Source of the DNA: Deltaproteobacteria bacterium
GTDB taxonomy: Bacteria; Desulfobacterota; Syntrophobacteria; Syntrophobacterales; Syntrophobacteraceae
NCBI GenBank assembly: GCA_021780695.1
Contig: JAJXYD010000011.1
Span: forward strand, 1-64,000
Length of the DNA: 64,000 bases
Direction: 5' to 3'
In this document: one piece after another, positions 27,513 to 36,078 of the stretch
How positions within the stretch are numbered: position 1 is the stretch's first letter
How the letters are laid out: each line of letters begins with the position of its first letter
Notes under the pieces: generated by a model
Seen by the model: only the letters and a program-made list of their open reading frames with translations
What the model was told of the DNA's origin: nothing
Database searches by the model: none
Translations under genes and position numbers: made by a program

Positions 27513-27529
27513 CTTCAGGAGGATCGATT

Positions 27530-28126
27530 ATGAACATTAAGGCTTTGCTTCAGGACGTACGGGCCTCGCTTGCCGTGATATTTCTACTCTCCATTGTGCT
27601 CTGCGGGGTCTATCCCCTCGCTGTTTGGGGCATTGGGCAACTTGTTTTCCCTCGACAGGCAAACGGATCTCTATTGAGGCTAAACGGTCAGGTTGTAGGC
27701 AGCAGCCTCATAGCGCAAAACTTTACCGGCCAAAGATACTTTCACCCGCGTCCTTCGGCGGCGGGCGATTACGGCTATGACGCGGCCGGTTCGAATGCAA
27801 GCAACCTTGGGCCGCTTTCCAGAAAACTCTACAACCAGGTTAAAAACCGCGTTGCGGCTTACAGGGCCGAAAACGAGCTGTCTCCTTCCCAAAAGGTCCC
27901 AGCGGATGCCGTAACGGCCTCGGGAAGCGGTCTCGATCCCGACATAAGCCTTGAAAATGCCCGGTTGCAGGCGGCAAGAGTCGCCCGTGCAAGGAATATG
28001 TCTCCGGAGCAGATTCAAAAATTTATCGCAAGGTTTACCACCGGCCCGCAACTGGGCTTTTTGGGCAAACTGAGGGTAAACGTTTTGAGGCTAAACCTGG
28101 CTCTGGATCAAAGCGGCAAAAGCTAA
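27530..28126 (+). CDS. kdpC: KdpC, accessory subunit of the Kdp pump
   Basis: 198 residues with one N-terminal membrane helix (about 13-35) and a soluble domain. Family motifs: ANGSLL, GSSLIAQNFTGQRYFHPRPSA, ASGSGLDPDISLENA and the C-terminal VNVLRLNLALD. It is 17 nt downstream of kdpB with GGAGGA before the ATG. KdpC assists potassium binding or complex assembly. Confidence 0.96.
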   Translation: MNIKALLQDVRASLAVIFLLSIVLCGVYPLAVWGIGQLVFPRQANGSLLRLNGQVVGSSLIAQNFTGQRYFHPRPSAAGDYGYDAAGSNASNLGPLSRKLYNQVKNRVAAYRAENELSPSQKVPADAVTASGSGLDPDISLENARLQAARVARARNMSPEQIQKFIARFTTGPQLGFLGKLRVNVLRLNLALDQSGKS

Positions 28127-28165
28127 GCCATAGCCTTAAATCGCTATGGACACAGGGGGATTCCA

Positions 28166-29347
28166 ATGGCCGAAGACAAGGCCCTTAGCTTTCTTCAATT
28201 GATCCGCCGCGCTCAGCGTGGCAGACTAAAGGTATATCTCGGCTACGGGCCGGGGGTGGGCAAAACCTGGCAGATGCTCACCGAAGGCCAGCGCCTGCGC
28301 AGTGCCGGCGTCGATGTCGTTGCCGGTCTTGTGGAAACCCACGGAAGGGTTGAAACCGCAAAACTTATCGAAGGCCTTGAGGTTATTCCTAGAAAGCAGA
28401 TTCATTACCGGGGCATTCTCCTTGAGGAAATGGATCTCGAAGCCTTGCTGGCCCGCAGGCCCGAAATTGCCCTGGTCGATGAACTGGCCCATACCAACGT
28501 TCCCGGGGGCGAGAACGCAAAAAGATACCAGGATGTCCAGGACCTTCTGGCCGCCGGGATCAACGTAATCACTACATTGAATGTTCAGCACCTCGAAAGC
28601 CTCTATGATACGGTGGAGCAGTTGGTGGGAGTTAAAGTCCACGAACGGCTTCCCGACTCTATCCTGGCCGAAGCCGACGAGATCGTAAACGTCGATCTGG
28701 CTCCCGAAGACCTTCAAGCTCGCATGAAGGAGGGTAAAATCTATCCTCGGGAAAGAATCTCAACAGCCCTTGATAATTTTTTTAAGCGCAACAACCTCAA
28801 TGAATTGCGCGAATTGGCTTTCCGCGAGCTTGCCTCTCAGATCGATCTTAAACGCCGAAACACTCCCCGGGAGGAGCACTCGACCGCCCCCGACCAGGTC
28901 ATGGTTTGTCTTAGCTCACGCGGTCCAAACTCCGCAGGCCTGCTTCGCTACGGCTCAAGACTCGCCGGCCGCCTCAACCACAACTGGTATGCTGTTTATG
29001 TCCAGCGGCCTTCAGAATCTCCAACCGCCATAGATGCCACTACCCAGCGCTATCTCTCCGATACCCTGACTCTTGCCAACGCTCTCGGCGCCATAGTTTT
29101 TACCTATAAGGGCGAGGACATCGTTGACACCATTCTTCACTTTGCAAGCGAATACCGTGTCGGTCATATCGTGATCGGCAGGCCGGGGTCTCTATCCTGG
29201 TGGAAACGGCTGCTTGGAAGAAAAACGGTTGTCGAACGGCTGATCTTAAAAGCACGCGGTTTAACCGTGGTCGTTGTTGACGCTAAAGTCGAGTTAAAAC
29301 CCGTGGCTGTCGACAAGCGGGGGAAGCTCGATTCTGCTGCCGCTTGA
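28166..29347 (+). CDS. kdpD: KdpD sensor half (KdpD domain plus Usp domain, no kinase)
   Basis: 393 residues. The KdpD N-terminal domain has Walker A GYGPGVGKT at 26-34 and LVDELAHTNVPGGENAKRYQDV near 107-130. A universal-stress-protein domain follows (from about 250: QVMVCLSSRGPN, WYAVYVQRP, HIVIGRPG). The protein stops there: the four membrane helices, GAF and kinase domains of full KdpD (about 900 residues) are absent, and the sequence after the stop does not encode them. Truncated KdpD of this length exists in other bacteria and must signal through other proteins. The Usp domain binds c-di-AMP in Staphylococcus aureus KdpD; here the corresponding motif is only partial. Confidence 0.9.
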   Translation: MAEDKALSFLQLIRRAQRGRLKVYLGYGPGVGKTWQMLTEGQRLRSAGVDVVAGLVETHGRVETAKLIEGLEVIPRKQIHYRGILLEEMDLEALLARRPEIALVDELAHTNVPGGENAKRYQDVQDLLAAGINVITTLNVQHLESLYDTVEQLVGVKVHERLPDSILAEADEIVNVDLAPEDLQARMKEGKIYPRERISTALDNFFKRNNLNELRELAFRELASQIDLKRRNTPREEHSTAPDQVMVCLSSRGPNSAGLLRYGSRLAGRLNHNWYAVYVQRPSESPTAIDATTQRYLSDTLTLANALGAIVFTYKGEDIVDTILHFASEYRVGHIVIGRPGSLSWWKRLLGRKTVVERLILKARGLTVVVVDAKVELKPVAVDKRGKLDSAAA

Positions 29348-29403
29348 CCGGTGCCGGTATGGTTTCTCAAACAAGGACTTGCTGCGGGAGGGAGGAAAGG
29401 ATA

Positions 29404-29773
29404 ATGAACCATGGTCCGGTCAGAATTTTGATGGCGAAGCATTCAGCCATGCCGGTTTTGAGGTTATCTATACCTCGATACAGGACCCCCGGGCAATTGT
29501 AAGCGCAGCCGTTCATAAAGCAGTCGATTATTTAATTTAGGCATCACCACTGTTCCGGGAGCGGACAGTGAGGGGTTTGCCAGAATCTTTGCGTTACTGG
29601 CGAAAGAAAAACAGTCACAAATCAAAGTCACCACGGGAGGTTTTCTTGAACCTGAAGGTATCCGGAGGATAAAGGAAAGGGGCGTGGTGGAACTCTTCCC
29701 CAAAGGGACAACCTATTCCGAACTCATAGATTGGATGCAAATCCAGTCTGCTCCTAAGGCCGACCAATCGTGA
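29404..29773 (+). pseudogene. Decayed B12-binding domain of the methylmalonyl-CoA mutase type
   Basis: Three frames must be joined to recover the homology. Frame 1 begins at an ATG with a GGAGG site (29404) and reads VRILMAKHS. A second frame gives SHAGFEVIYTSIQDPRAIVS. A third gives GADSEGFARIFALLAKEKQ, then TTGGFLEPEGIRRIKERGVVELFPKGTTYSELIDWM, stopping at 29773. These match in order the strands of the cobalamin-binding domain of mutases (RVLLAK, AGFEVIYTG, PGTS, ELIDWI), but the stretch carrying the DxHxxG cobalamin-ligand motif is deleted. With two frame breaks and a deletion this cannot be a functional cobalamin protein. Confidence 0.75.
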
Positions 29774-30098
29774 GTTTCCGGCGGAGCTGCTGTTGATCGC
29801 CGGAACCCTCTGATTGGACTGCAAGAAGCCTAAACGCCCGGTACGGTCTATTTACTCACTCCCGGCCAAACGTGCCTGATGTAAGGACCCCTTCTGCCGA
29901 TTATTTTTGCATTCCACATAGATTTCACCAATTTATCCCTGATCTGGCGCCTTTTGCGATTACGACCTCACAACGTTAGGGGACTTTAACTTGACCGTGA
30001 ATTTTCAAGGAAGTTATCTCCTAAAGCCTTCCCGATATTTCCTTGAAAACACGATTAGTTTACAATAAGCCCCATTTGAGTGCCAAGGGGGAGCAAGC
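29774..30098. other. Intergenic region before the second sensor kinase
   Basis: 325 bp between the decayed gene and the haem-type kinase. No gene, and no sigma-54 core sequence of the GG-N10-GC type in a convincing context. The leader ends with AAGGGGGAG before the GTG at 30099. The promoter is not identifiable by eye. Confidence 0.45.
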
Positions 30099-31736
30099 GT
30101 GCGCAAAATCTGGAAATCGTTTAGCTTAAGGGCTTTGTCGTCTTCCTTGAAGGGATTCAAGGTAAGAAACATTCCCAATTCACTGGCCTACAGGCTGCTC
30201 TATCTCCTCCTGATTGTCAGCGCGGTAGTATTCATTGCCCTGACGACTTTCATTATAAGGGCTGCCAAGCATCACATCTCGGAGGAAGCCATTCGCACCA
30301 GCCAACTTCTGCTCAGGTCCATGCGCCAGAGCATGTTGCTAAACCGCGAACAAGACGTCGCGCACACCGTAGACGCCCTTGGCAGCGGTCCCGGAGTCTA
30401 CGCGATAAGGATCTACAACAAGGACGGAAGGATAGTCTTTAGCGCCAATAGAGAAGAAATCGGCCAAAAGGTCAACACGAAGGCCAAGGAATGCATCGTG
30501 TGCCATAGCGGGAAACGTCCGCTTGACAACATTCCCAAAGCCGATCGGACCAGAACTTTTATCTCCGCAAACGGAGAACGGATACTTGGGGCCTTTGAGC
30601 CTATCCACAACGAACCGGCCTGCTCAGCGCCCCAATGCCATCCTTCTCCCTCCAAGCAAAAGATACTTGGAATGCTCGACTCCCAGTTCAATCTCGAAGG
30701 GGTTGACAGTAATATTTTCAGTAACCTCCACCTGCTTATCCTCTACTGCCTGGGTGCTATTCTTTTAATTGAGCTTTTTGCCGGGCTTTTCATTCTTCGA
30801 AATGTCAACCTGCGGCTCATTAAACTTGCCCAGGGAACTCGCGAGGTCAAAAACGGCAACCTCGATTTCAGCATTCCTGTCGAGGGTAACGATGAGATAG
30901 CCAGCCTGGCCCGTCTATTTAACAGCATGGTTGCCAGCCTCAAACGGGCCGAGGCCGAAAACAGCGAATTGTCCCGCAGGGTGGTCCATACCGAAAAAAT
31001 GGCCTTTATGGGGAGGCTTGCAGCCTCCGTGGCCCACGAAATAAACAACCCTCTTAGCGGCGTTTTGACCTACACAAAGCTGATATCTCGAAAATTAAGC
31101 GAAGGCCCGATGACAGAGGAAGAAAGTCAGGAAGCTCTTAAACACTTCGAAGCGTGTATCGGCGAAATCAAAAGGTGCGGCAACATAGTACGCAACCTGC
31201 TCAGGTTTTCCAGGAATTCGGAATCCGTTATCGAAAAGGTCGATATAAATAACATTATCGAAAAGAGCCTATTGATAACCAGCCACCATTTTCAGATTCA
31301 CAATATAGAGACTGTAACGGAACTGAGGGCTAATGACCCGATATTTATGGGGGATCCCAACCAGATAGAGCAGGTTCTGATCGCCTTGTTCATGAACGGT
31401 ATGGAAGCCATGCCTTCGGGAGGTGTTTTGACCGTAACGACAAGGGACGCGGCTGAATCCAATGCGCTGCAGGTCTGCGTAAAGGATACCGGGAAAGGAA
31501 TCCCCGCAGAGATTCGGCCCAACATATTCGAGCCTTTTTTTACGACCAAGGAGGGTCACAGCGCCGGATTGGGCCTCTCGGTTGTCTACGGCATCATTCT
31601 AAAACATCGCGGGCAGATCGATGTGGAATCCGAACCGGGCCAGGGGACTTCCTTTATTCTTTCGTTCCCAAGGGAAACGACCCAAAACGACGGCAATGGG
31701 CCAATTTTGGACGGGGCCGCTTTTTCGGGTCTTTGA
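30099..31736 (+). CDS. Sensor histidine kinase with haem-type motifs in the periplasmic domain
   Basis: 545 residues from a GTG with GGGGGAG upstream. Membrane helices at about 34-56 and 208-232 enclose a periplasmic sensor domain containing CIVCH (132-136, CX2CH) and CSAPQCH (175-181, CX4CH). CX2CH is the covalent haem c attachment motif, and CX4CH is a known variant. This points to a redox- or gas-sensing haem domain, as found in other deltaproteobacterial kinases. A HAMP domain follows (RLIKLAQGTREVKNGNLDFSI), then the phosphoacceptor segment ASVAHEINNPLSG and HATPase motifs (DTGKGIP, AGLGLSVVYGI). Its response regulator starts 12 nt downstream. Confidence 0.9.
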   Translation: MRKIWKSFSLRALSSSLKGFKVRNIPNSLAYRLLYLLLIVSAVVFIALTTFIIRAAKHHISEEAIRTSQLLLRSMRQSMLLNREQDVAHTVDALGSGPGVYAIRIYNKDGRIVFSANREEIGQKVNTKAKECIVCHSGKRPLDNIPKADRTRTFISANGERILGAFEPIHNEPACSAPQCHPSPSKQKILGMLDSQFNLEGVDSNIFSNLHLLILYCLGAILLIELFAGLFILRNVNLRLIKLAQGTREVKNGNLDFSIPVEGNDEIASLARLFNSMVASLKRAEAENSELSRRVVHTEKMAFMGRLAASVAHEINNPLSGVLTYTKLISRKLSEGPMTEEESQEALKHFEACIGEIKRCGNIVRNLLRFSRNSESVIEKVDINNIIEKSLLITSHHFQIHNIETVTELRANDPIFMGDPNQIEQVLIALFMNGMEAMPSGGVLTVTTRDAAESNALQVCVKDTGKGIPAEIRPNIFEPFFTTKEGHSAGLGLSVVYGIILKHRGQIDVESEPGQGTSFILSFPRETTQNDGNGPILDGAAFSGL

Positions 31737-31748
31737 GATGGAAAAAAG

Positions 31749-33095
31749 ATGACAGAACAGGTATCGATACTCATTGTTGACGATGAACCCTCTGTGCGAG
31801 ATTCTCTCATGCACTGGTTCGTGCAGGAAAACTACCGGGTGGAGACCGCCGCGGATGCTGCCCAGGCCCTGGTCAGGGTGCGCGCCTCAACTTTTGACAT
31901 AGTCCTTCTTGACATCAAGATGCCCGGAATGGACGGAATAGAGCTCCAAGGGCGCCTCAAGCAAATAGACAGCCAGCTTGCCATTATAATAATGACCGCC
32001 TTCGCCTCGGTTGACACCGCGGTTCAGGCTTTGAAGCAGGGCGCCTACGATTACATAGCCAAGCCCGTGGATCCCGACGATCTAAGCCGGCTCATCCGCA
32101 ATGCCGTGGTACAGCGCCGTCTTATGTGCGAAAATCTTACCCTCAAGGAAGAAATCCGCTCCCTTCTTTCCACTAACCAGATCGTTGGGGAAAGCCGCCA
32201 AATGGTGGAAGTGCTCAAGACTATCCAAACCGTTGCCCAAAGCGATGTCACCGTGATGATCCAGGGGGCTTCCGGTACGGGCAAGGAACTCGTCGCAAGG
32301 GCGATCCACCTTAACAGTAAACGCAAATATTTCCCTCTGATTACAATAAATTGCGGCGCGCTGACGGATACTCTGGTCGAAAGTGAACTCTTCGGCCACG
32401 AGCGGGGCGCTTTCACCGGCGCTCAGTACAAACGCAAAGGAAAACTCGAACTGGCCCACAAGGGCGCACTCTTCCTCGATGAGATAGGAAATATCGGCCC
32501 TAAAACCCAGATGGACCTGCTGCGGGTAATCGAGACCAAGCGTTTCACCCGCCTTGGCGGAAACGAGGTCGTCGAAGCCGACTTCCGCATTATCTCGGCT
32601 ACGAACAAAAACCTCGAAGACGCTGTAAAAGAGGGTACCTTCAGAGAAGATCTCTACTACCGGATAAATGTCTTTAATATCCAGATGCCCTGCCTCAAGG
32701 AAAGGGCAGGAGACATACCCCTGCTTGTAAACCATTTCCTTCGCAAGTTCTCCTCGGCCATGAACAAGCCATTTACCGGAGTAGATCCCCGGGCCATGGA
32801 GCTTTTAAAAAAACAAGCCTGGCCCGGGAATGTGAGGGAACTTCAAAACGCAATCGAAAGGGCCGTTGTGGTGGGAAAGCCCCCGATAATCACCGTTTCC
32901 GATTTAGCCGGGCTCATCGCGCAAAGCGGACCCGTAAAGGCCGAGGAAGTCCTGCCACTTTGCGAAATCGAAAAACGCCATATTCAGTTTGCTCTGGATG
33001 AATGCAGAGGTAACGTCTCCCTTGTCGCCCAGTTGCTTCAAGTCGACAGGGCTACGGTCTATAACAAAATCAAAAAATACGGTCTTTTATACTGA
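31749..33095 (+). CDS. NtrC-family sigma-54-dependent response regulator
   Basis: 448 residues. Receiver with D55 as phosphoacceptor and KPV; AAA+ domain with GASGTGKE, FGHERGAFTGA (sigma-54 contact loop), GALFLDEIGN and FREDLYYRINV; Fis-type helix-turn-helix at the C-terminus (GNVSLVAQLLQVDRATVYNKI). It is paired with the haem-type kinase just upstream and should activate sigma-54 promoters when phosphorylated. Targets are not identifiable here. The pilin promoter at 51945-51960 and the promoter at 21511 are the only good sigma-54 sites I found in the window. Confidence 0.94.
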   Translation: MTEQVSILIVDDEPSVRDSLMHWFVQENYRVETAADAAQALVRVRASTFDIVLLDIKMPGMDGIELQGRLKQIDSQLAIIIMTAFASVDTAVQALKQGAYDYIAKPVDPDDLSRLIRNAVVQRRLMCENLTLKEEIRSLLSTNQIVGESRQMVEVLKTIQTVAQSDVTVMIQGASGTGKELVARAIHLNSKRKYFPLITINCGALTDTLVESELFGHERGAFTGAQYKRKGKLELAHKGALFLDEIGNIGPKTQMDLLRVIETKRFTRLGGNEVVEADFRIISATNKNLEDAVKEGTFREDLYYRINVFNIQMPCLKERAGDIPLLVNHFLRKFSSAMNKPFTGVDPRAMELLKKQAWPGNVRELQNAIERAVVVGKPPIITVSDLAGLIAQSGPVKAEEVLPLCEIEKRHIQFALDECRGNVSLVAQLLQVDRATVYNKIKKYGLLY

Positions 33096-33105
33096 CTCAT
33101 GATTT

Positions 33106-33133
33106 GGGCCGCACCCTTCGGTGCGGCCCTCTT
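33106..33133 (+). terminator. Rho-independent terminator after the NtrC-type regulator
   Basis: GGGCCGCACC, loop CTTC, GGTGCGGCCC followed by TCTT: a perfect 10-bp GC-rich stem with a stable tetraloop. It lies between the convergent regulator and HybB-like genes and may serve both. Confidence 0.85.
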
Positions 33134-33146
33134 GGAAGTGAAGCGC

Positions 33147-34352
33147 TCAGACGCTTTCGGCCATAAACTCCTTGAAGGTGTTGGTGCCGACTTGGGGTTT
33201 TTCCTGGCTCAAAACCGGCAGGCGGTTCACCAGCCATCTGAAAAGCCATATACCCATTGTCACCAGGGTAACCGAAACTGTTATCTCCATCCAACTCGGG
33301 TAATAATGCGGGTGCAGTTGCCAGTTAAAAGCGATAATGGAAATGTTTAACCGGTTAAAAATTATCCCGATCACCGTCCAAGCGCCTGTGAATCTGACAA
33401 GCTTCACATTGCGGCTTCTCACACCGATCGTATAAAGCACGCAAGGCAGGGCCACAAATCCCAGCACTTCGGCCAGAAACAGATAACCGTAGGGGGTAAG
33501 GAGAAGCTTCCAGCTTCCCTGTTCGGCCACTCCTATGAGTTTTAGAAAAAAGTAGACGTAGAGCACCACCGCGGCGCCCTTGGCGAGTCCCAGAGTCAGG
33601 TCGTCCAGATCGAAATGGCTCGATGGGGATAACCGGTAGCTAAACAGGCGGTGAGAAATCGAGCTTTCGACGATCACCATCGATAACCCGGCGGCTATGC
33701 TTGAAACGAAGAAAAAAAGCGGTAAGTAAGGCGAATACCACAGAGGAAACAGCTTGGTGGGCGCCAGCAGGAAAAGTGAACCCAGGCTGGACTGATGAAG
33801 CGTGCTGAGCACGACGGCAAGGATGGAGAGCCATATTACCAGCTTGCCCCAAAACTTTCTCAGCCCGTCCCACTGCAGCCATTCCCAAAAAGCCGGAACG
33901 AATTCGAGCAACTGTACGGTAAGGTAGGCGGCCACGCACATACCGACCTCGAAGAGCACCGAGGTGACGCCCCGTGGAAAAATCATGATAAAAGGCATGC
34001 GCCAGGGACGTCCGAGGTCCAAAATAAGCCCCAAGACCACGAAAACATAGCCAAGAAAGCCGGTTAGGATAGCGGGTCTTACCAGCGGTTCATATTTTTT
34101 AAGCCCGAATATGTGCACAGTCGTTGCAAGCGTGTAGCCGCCCGCGGCAAGAGCGACTCCAGACATTACGTCAAAGCCGATCCAGAGCCCCCATGGGGTG
34201 GTCTGGCTAAGGTTTGTGACCGCCCCAAGGCCTTTTGCCAGTCTAATGCCGATCAAAACCAGCCCCACTAAGACGATAAGCCCGCTTATCAGATTAAACG
34301 GAGTAAATAACTTTTTAGGCTCTCCTATGAGCAACCGAATGATTTTTTTCAT
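33147..34352 (-). CDS. HybB/NrfD-like membrane quinone-interacting subunit
   Basis: 401 residues with about ten membrane helices and the family segments TPWGLWIGFDVMSGVALAAGGY, ILDLGRPWRMPFIMIFPRG and GIIFNRLNISIIAFNW, which place it in the HybB branch of the NrfD/PsrC family. Such proteins pass electrons between a periplasmic iron-sulfur subunit and the quinone pool and carry no haem. The ATG overlaps the stop of the ferredoxin gene by one base (TAATG). No catalytic subunit (hydrogenase, molybdopterin enzyme or cytochrome) is encoded next to it. Confidence 0.93.
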   Translation of the reverse strand: MKKIIRLLIGEPKKLFTPFNLISGLIVLVGLVLIGIRLAKGLGAVTNLSQTTPWGLWIGFDVMSGVALAAGGYTLATTVHIFGLKKYEPLVRPAILTGFLGYVFVVLGLILDLGRPWRMPFIMIFPRGVTSVLFEVGMCVAAYLTVQLLEFVPAFWEWLQWDGLRKFWGKLVIWLSILAVVLSTLHQSSLGSLFLLAPTKLFPLWYSPYLPLFFFVSSIAAGLSMVIVESSISHRLFSYRLSPSSHFDLDDLTLGLAKGAAVVLYVYFFLKLIGVAEQGSWKLLLTPYGYLFLAEVLGFVALPCVLYTIGVRSRNVKLVRFTGAWTVIGIIFNRLNISIIAFNWQLHPHYYPSWMEITVSVTLVTMGIWLFRWLVNRLPVLSQEKPQVGTNTFKEFMAESV

Positions 34353-35368
34353 TATCGCTTTCCCTCCTGCGAGTCTTGCTGGTGAGAACCATGCTCGTTG
34401 GTCTCGTCCTTATCGTGGGTGAAAAAATGGAACCCGGCAAGCAAGGCGGGCCAGATCAAAAGCACGGCCGGTACGGTGGACTCGGCCCCTGAGGTAAGCT
34501 GGGGATAGTCCCGATCGCTCATCTTGGGCAGGTTGAGTTGCTCATGAGGTACGCTTGCAAGGTAGAGCCAGCTCGTGCCGCCCACTTCATGTTCGCCGTA
34601 GATATGGTCGACATAGCCCTTGGGGTTTGCCTGGATGCGCTTTCTCGCTTCCTCGACAAGATCGCCCCTGCGCCCGAATTTGAGGGCCTGAACGGGGCAG
34701 GCTTCCACACAGGCGGGCTGTTCGCCCTTTTCCTGGCGGGTAAAACAAAACTGGCATTTTCTTATTCGCGGCACCTGCTTGGAATATTCGAACTTGGGCA
34801 TGTCGAAGGGGCAGGCCACCATGCAGTAGCGGCACCCCAAACACAGATCCTCTCGCCAGGTAACCGCGCCGTCGGGTTGTTTTTCAAGCGCTCGGATGAT
34901 GCAGGCCGAAGAACACGCAGGCTCGACACAGTTCATGCACTGCTGCTTTCTGGTAATCTGCGCTCCGCTTTTCAACGTGTACCTGTTTACAACCGTCCAT
35001 TCCCGCGGAGAAGTGTCACGGTGGGTATCCAGGACGGAGTCGTCGTCAAAGGACCTTTTGGGTTTGGGCAGCTTGTTGGCATCGTTACAGGCCTCTTCAC
35101 ATTGGCGGCAACCTACGCAAAGAGTTGTGTCGACCAGAACACCCATGGCTTCGTCTTTTTTTGTCGGCTTCACGGCCTGGGCCGCCCTGGCGGGACTGGA
35201 GCTCATCATGGCCACCGCGCCGCCCGCGCTGAAAAGCTTTAAAAAGTTTCTCCTGCCGCTGTTAAAAGTGCCCGGATGTGTAGCGCTCCCAGCCGAAGAA
35301 CTCTTATGAAGCTCTTCCTTCCCTTCCTTTTTCGACACGGTAATCGCCGGATTGCTCTTATCTTCCAT
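34352..35368 (-). CDS. Tat-exported four-cluster ferredoxin subunit, HybA-like
   Basis: 338 residues from the ATG at 35368 (GGGGAA upstream); an ATG at 35422 would add 18 residues. The Tat motif GRRNFLK lies about 40 residues in, followed by a hydrophobic stretch and an ARAAQA cleavage region, so the protein acts in the periplasm. Cysteine groups for four [4Fe-4S] clusters are visible: CVGCRQCEEAC, CMNCVEPACSSAC, CLGCRYCMVAC and CQFC plus CVEAC. A C-terminal hydrophobic helix (VPAVLLIWPALLAGFHFF) probably anchors it, as in HybA. It is the natural electron partner of the HybB-like subunit. Confidence 0.93.
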   Translation of the reverse strand: MEDKSNPAITVSKKEGKEELHKSSSAGSATHPGTFNSGRRNFLKLFSAGGAVAMMSSSPARAAQAVKPTKKDEAMGVLVDTTLCVGCRQCEEACNDANKLPKPKRSFDDDSVLDTHRDTSPREWTVVNRYTLKSGAQITRKQQCMNCVEPACSSACIIRALEKQPDGAVTWREDLCLGCRYCMVACPFDMPKFEYSKQVPRIRKCQFCFTRQEKGEQPACVEACPVQALKFGRRGDLVEEARKRIQANPKGYVDHIYGEHEVGGTSWLYLASVPHEQLNLPKMSDRDYPQLTSGAESTVPAVLLIWPALLAGFHFFTHDKDETNEHGSHQQDSQEGKR

Positions 35369-35382
35369 TTCGGATTCCCCAG

Positions 35383-36078
35383 TTATTTTGTTAGAAAAAA
35401 CTCTCTTGCCAATTCGTCCCACCGCTGCGGGTCTACAACCCTGGCGATGCCCTTTATCGGCTCGCCGCCGTCGGCAAACATCGGGCTCGTTTCTTTGGGT
35501 AAACCCCTTGAGCTTAGGCTGCGGCGAGCGTTTTCAAACCATTCGCCCACCATTGCCGCGGGTATCATATTTTTAGTATTGCAGGTCAGGTTGGCGCTCT
35601 TTACCTTAAATAACCATCCGCTGCCGTAGGGATCCTCAAAAGCCTCGGCGGGTGAATTGGCCGCGGCTTCGTTTACCTCGATCACTTCGCCTTCCACCGG
35701 AGAAAGCATGTGAATGACCCGCGAATCGGTTTTAAATCCCCACCCCAAAGAGCCCTGCTTAACTTTGGAGCCGGGCTTTGGCAGTGAAATCGAATCGGCG
35801 GAACCTAGCAGTTTTGCTGCAAAGTCGTCCATGCCCACTGTGACCGTGTCGCCGCTTTCCAGCCTCGCCCAGGAGTGGCCGGGATGAAACAGCACATCCG
35901 TTGGGGCAAGAAAGCCGCCCAGTCGGCTGGAAAAAGAGCCGACGGCTACGGTCGCCCCCTCGCGCCTGGAGCCCGGACCGTTTAGCAGCCGCCAGAAAGC
36001 GATAAAACCAAACAGGCCGAGCAGAGCGATAATGTACTCAGCCTGCCTTGCGTGATAGAGGTGTTGAAGAATTACCAT
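35383..36078 (-). CDS. Membrane-anchored GcvH-like protein lacking the lipoyl lysine
   Basis: 231 residues. One N-terminal membrane helix (about 17-33), then a domain that matches glycine-cleavage H protein: FHPGHSWARLESGDTVTVGMDDFA, LPKPGSKVKQG, and SPVEGEVIEVNEAAANSPAEAFEDPYGSGWLFKV. In H proteins the lipoylated lysine lies in ESVKA; here the aligned stretch is TDSRVIHML, with Ser at the lysine position by my alignment. A 60-residue C-terminal extension follows. The gene ends 14 nt before the ferredoxin start, within the long form of that frame, so the three genes form an operon. A redox scaffold role is likely, not glycine cleavage. Confidence 0.82.
   Translation of the reverse strand: MVILQHLYHARQAEYIIALLGLFGFIAFWRLLNGPGSRREGATVAVGSFSSRLGGFLAPTDVLFHPGHSWARLESGDTVTVGMDDFAAKLLGSADSISLPKPGSKVKQGSLGWGFKTDSRVIHMLSPVEGEVIEVNEAAANSPAEAFEDPYGSGWLFKVKSANLTCNTKNMIPAAMVGEWFENARRSLSSRGLPKETSPMFADGGEPIKGIARVVDPQRWDELAREFFLTK

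Noticed and set aside
28302..28568. Second plus-strand frame inside kdpD
   Set aside because: Shadow frame; kdpD itself has intact family motifs in its own frame.
29464..29703. Minus-strand 79-residue frame over the B12-domain relic
   Set aside because: Shadow of the decayed plus-strand gene, whose homology is clear when frames are joined.
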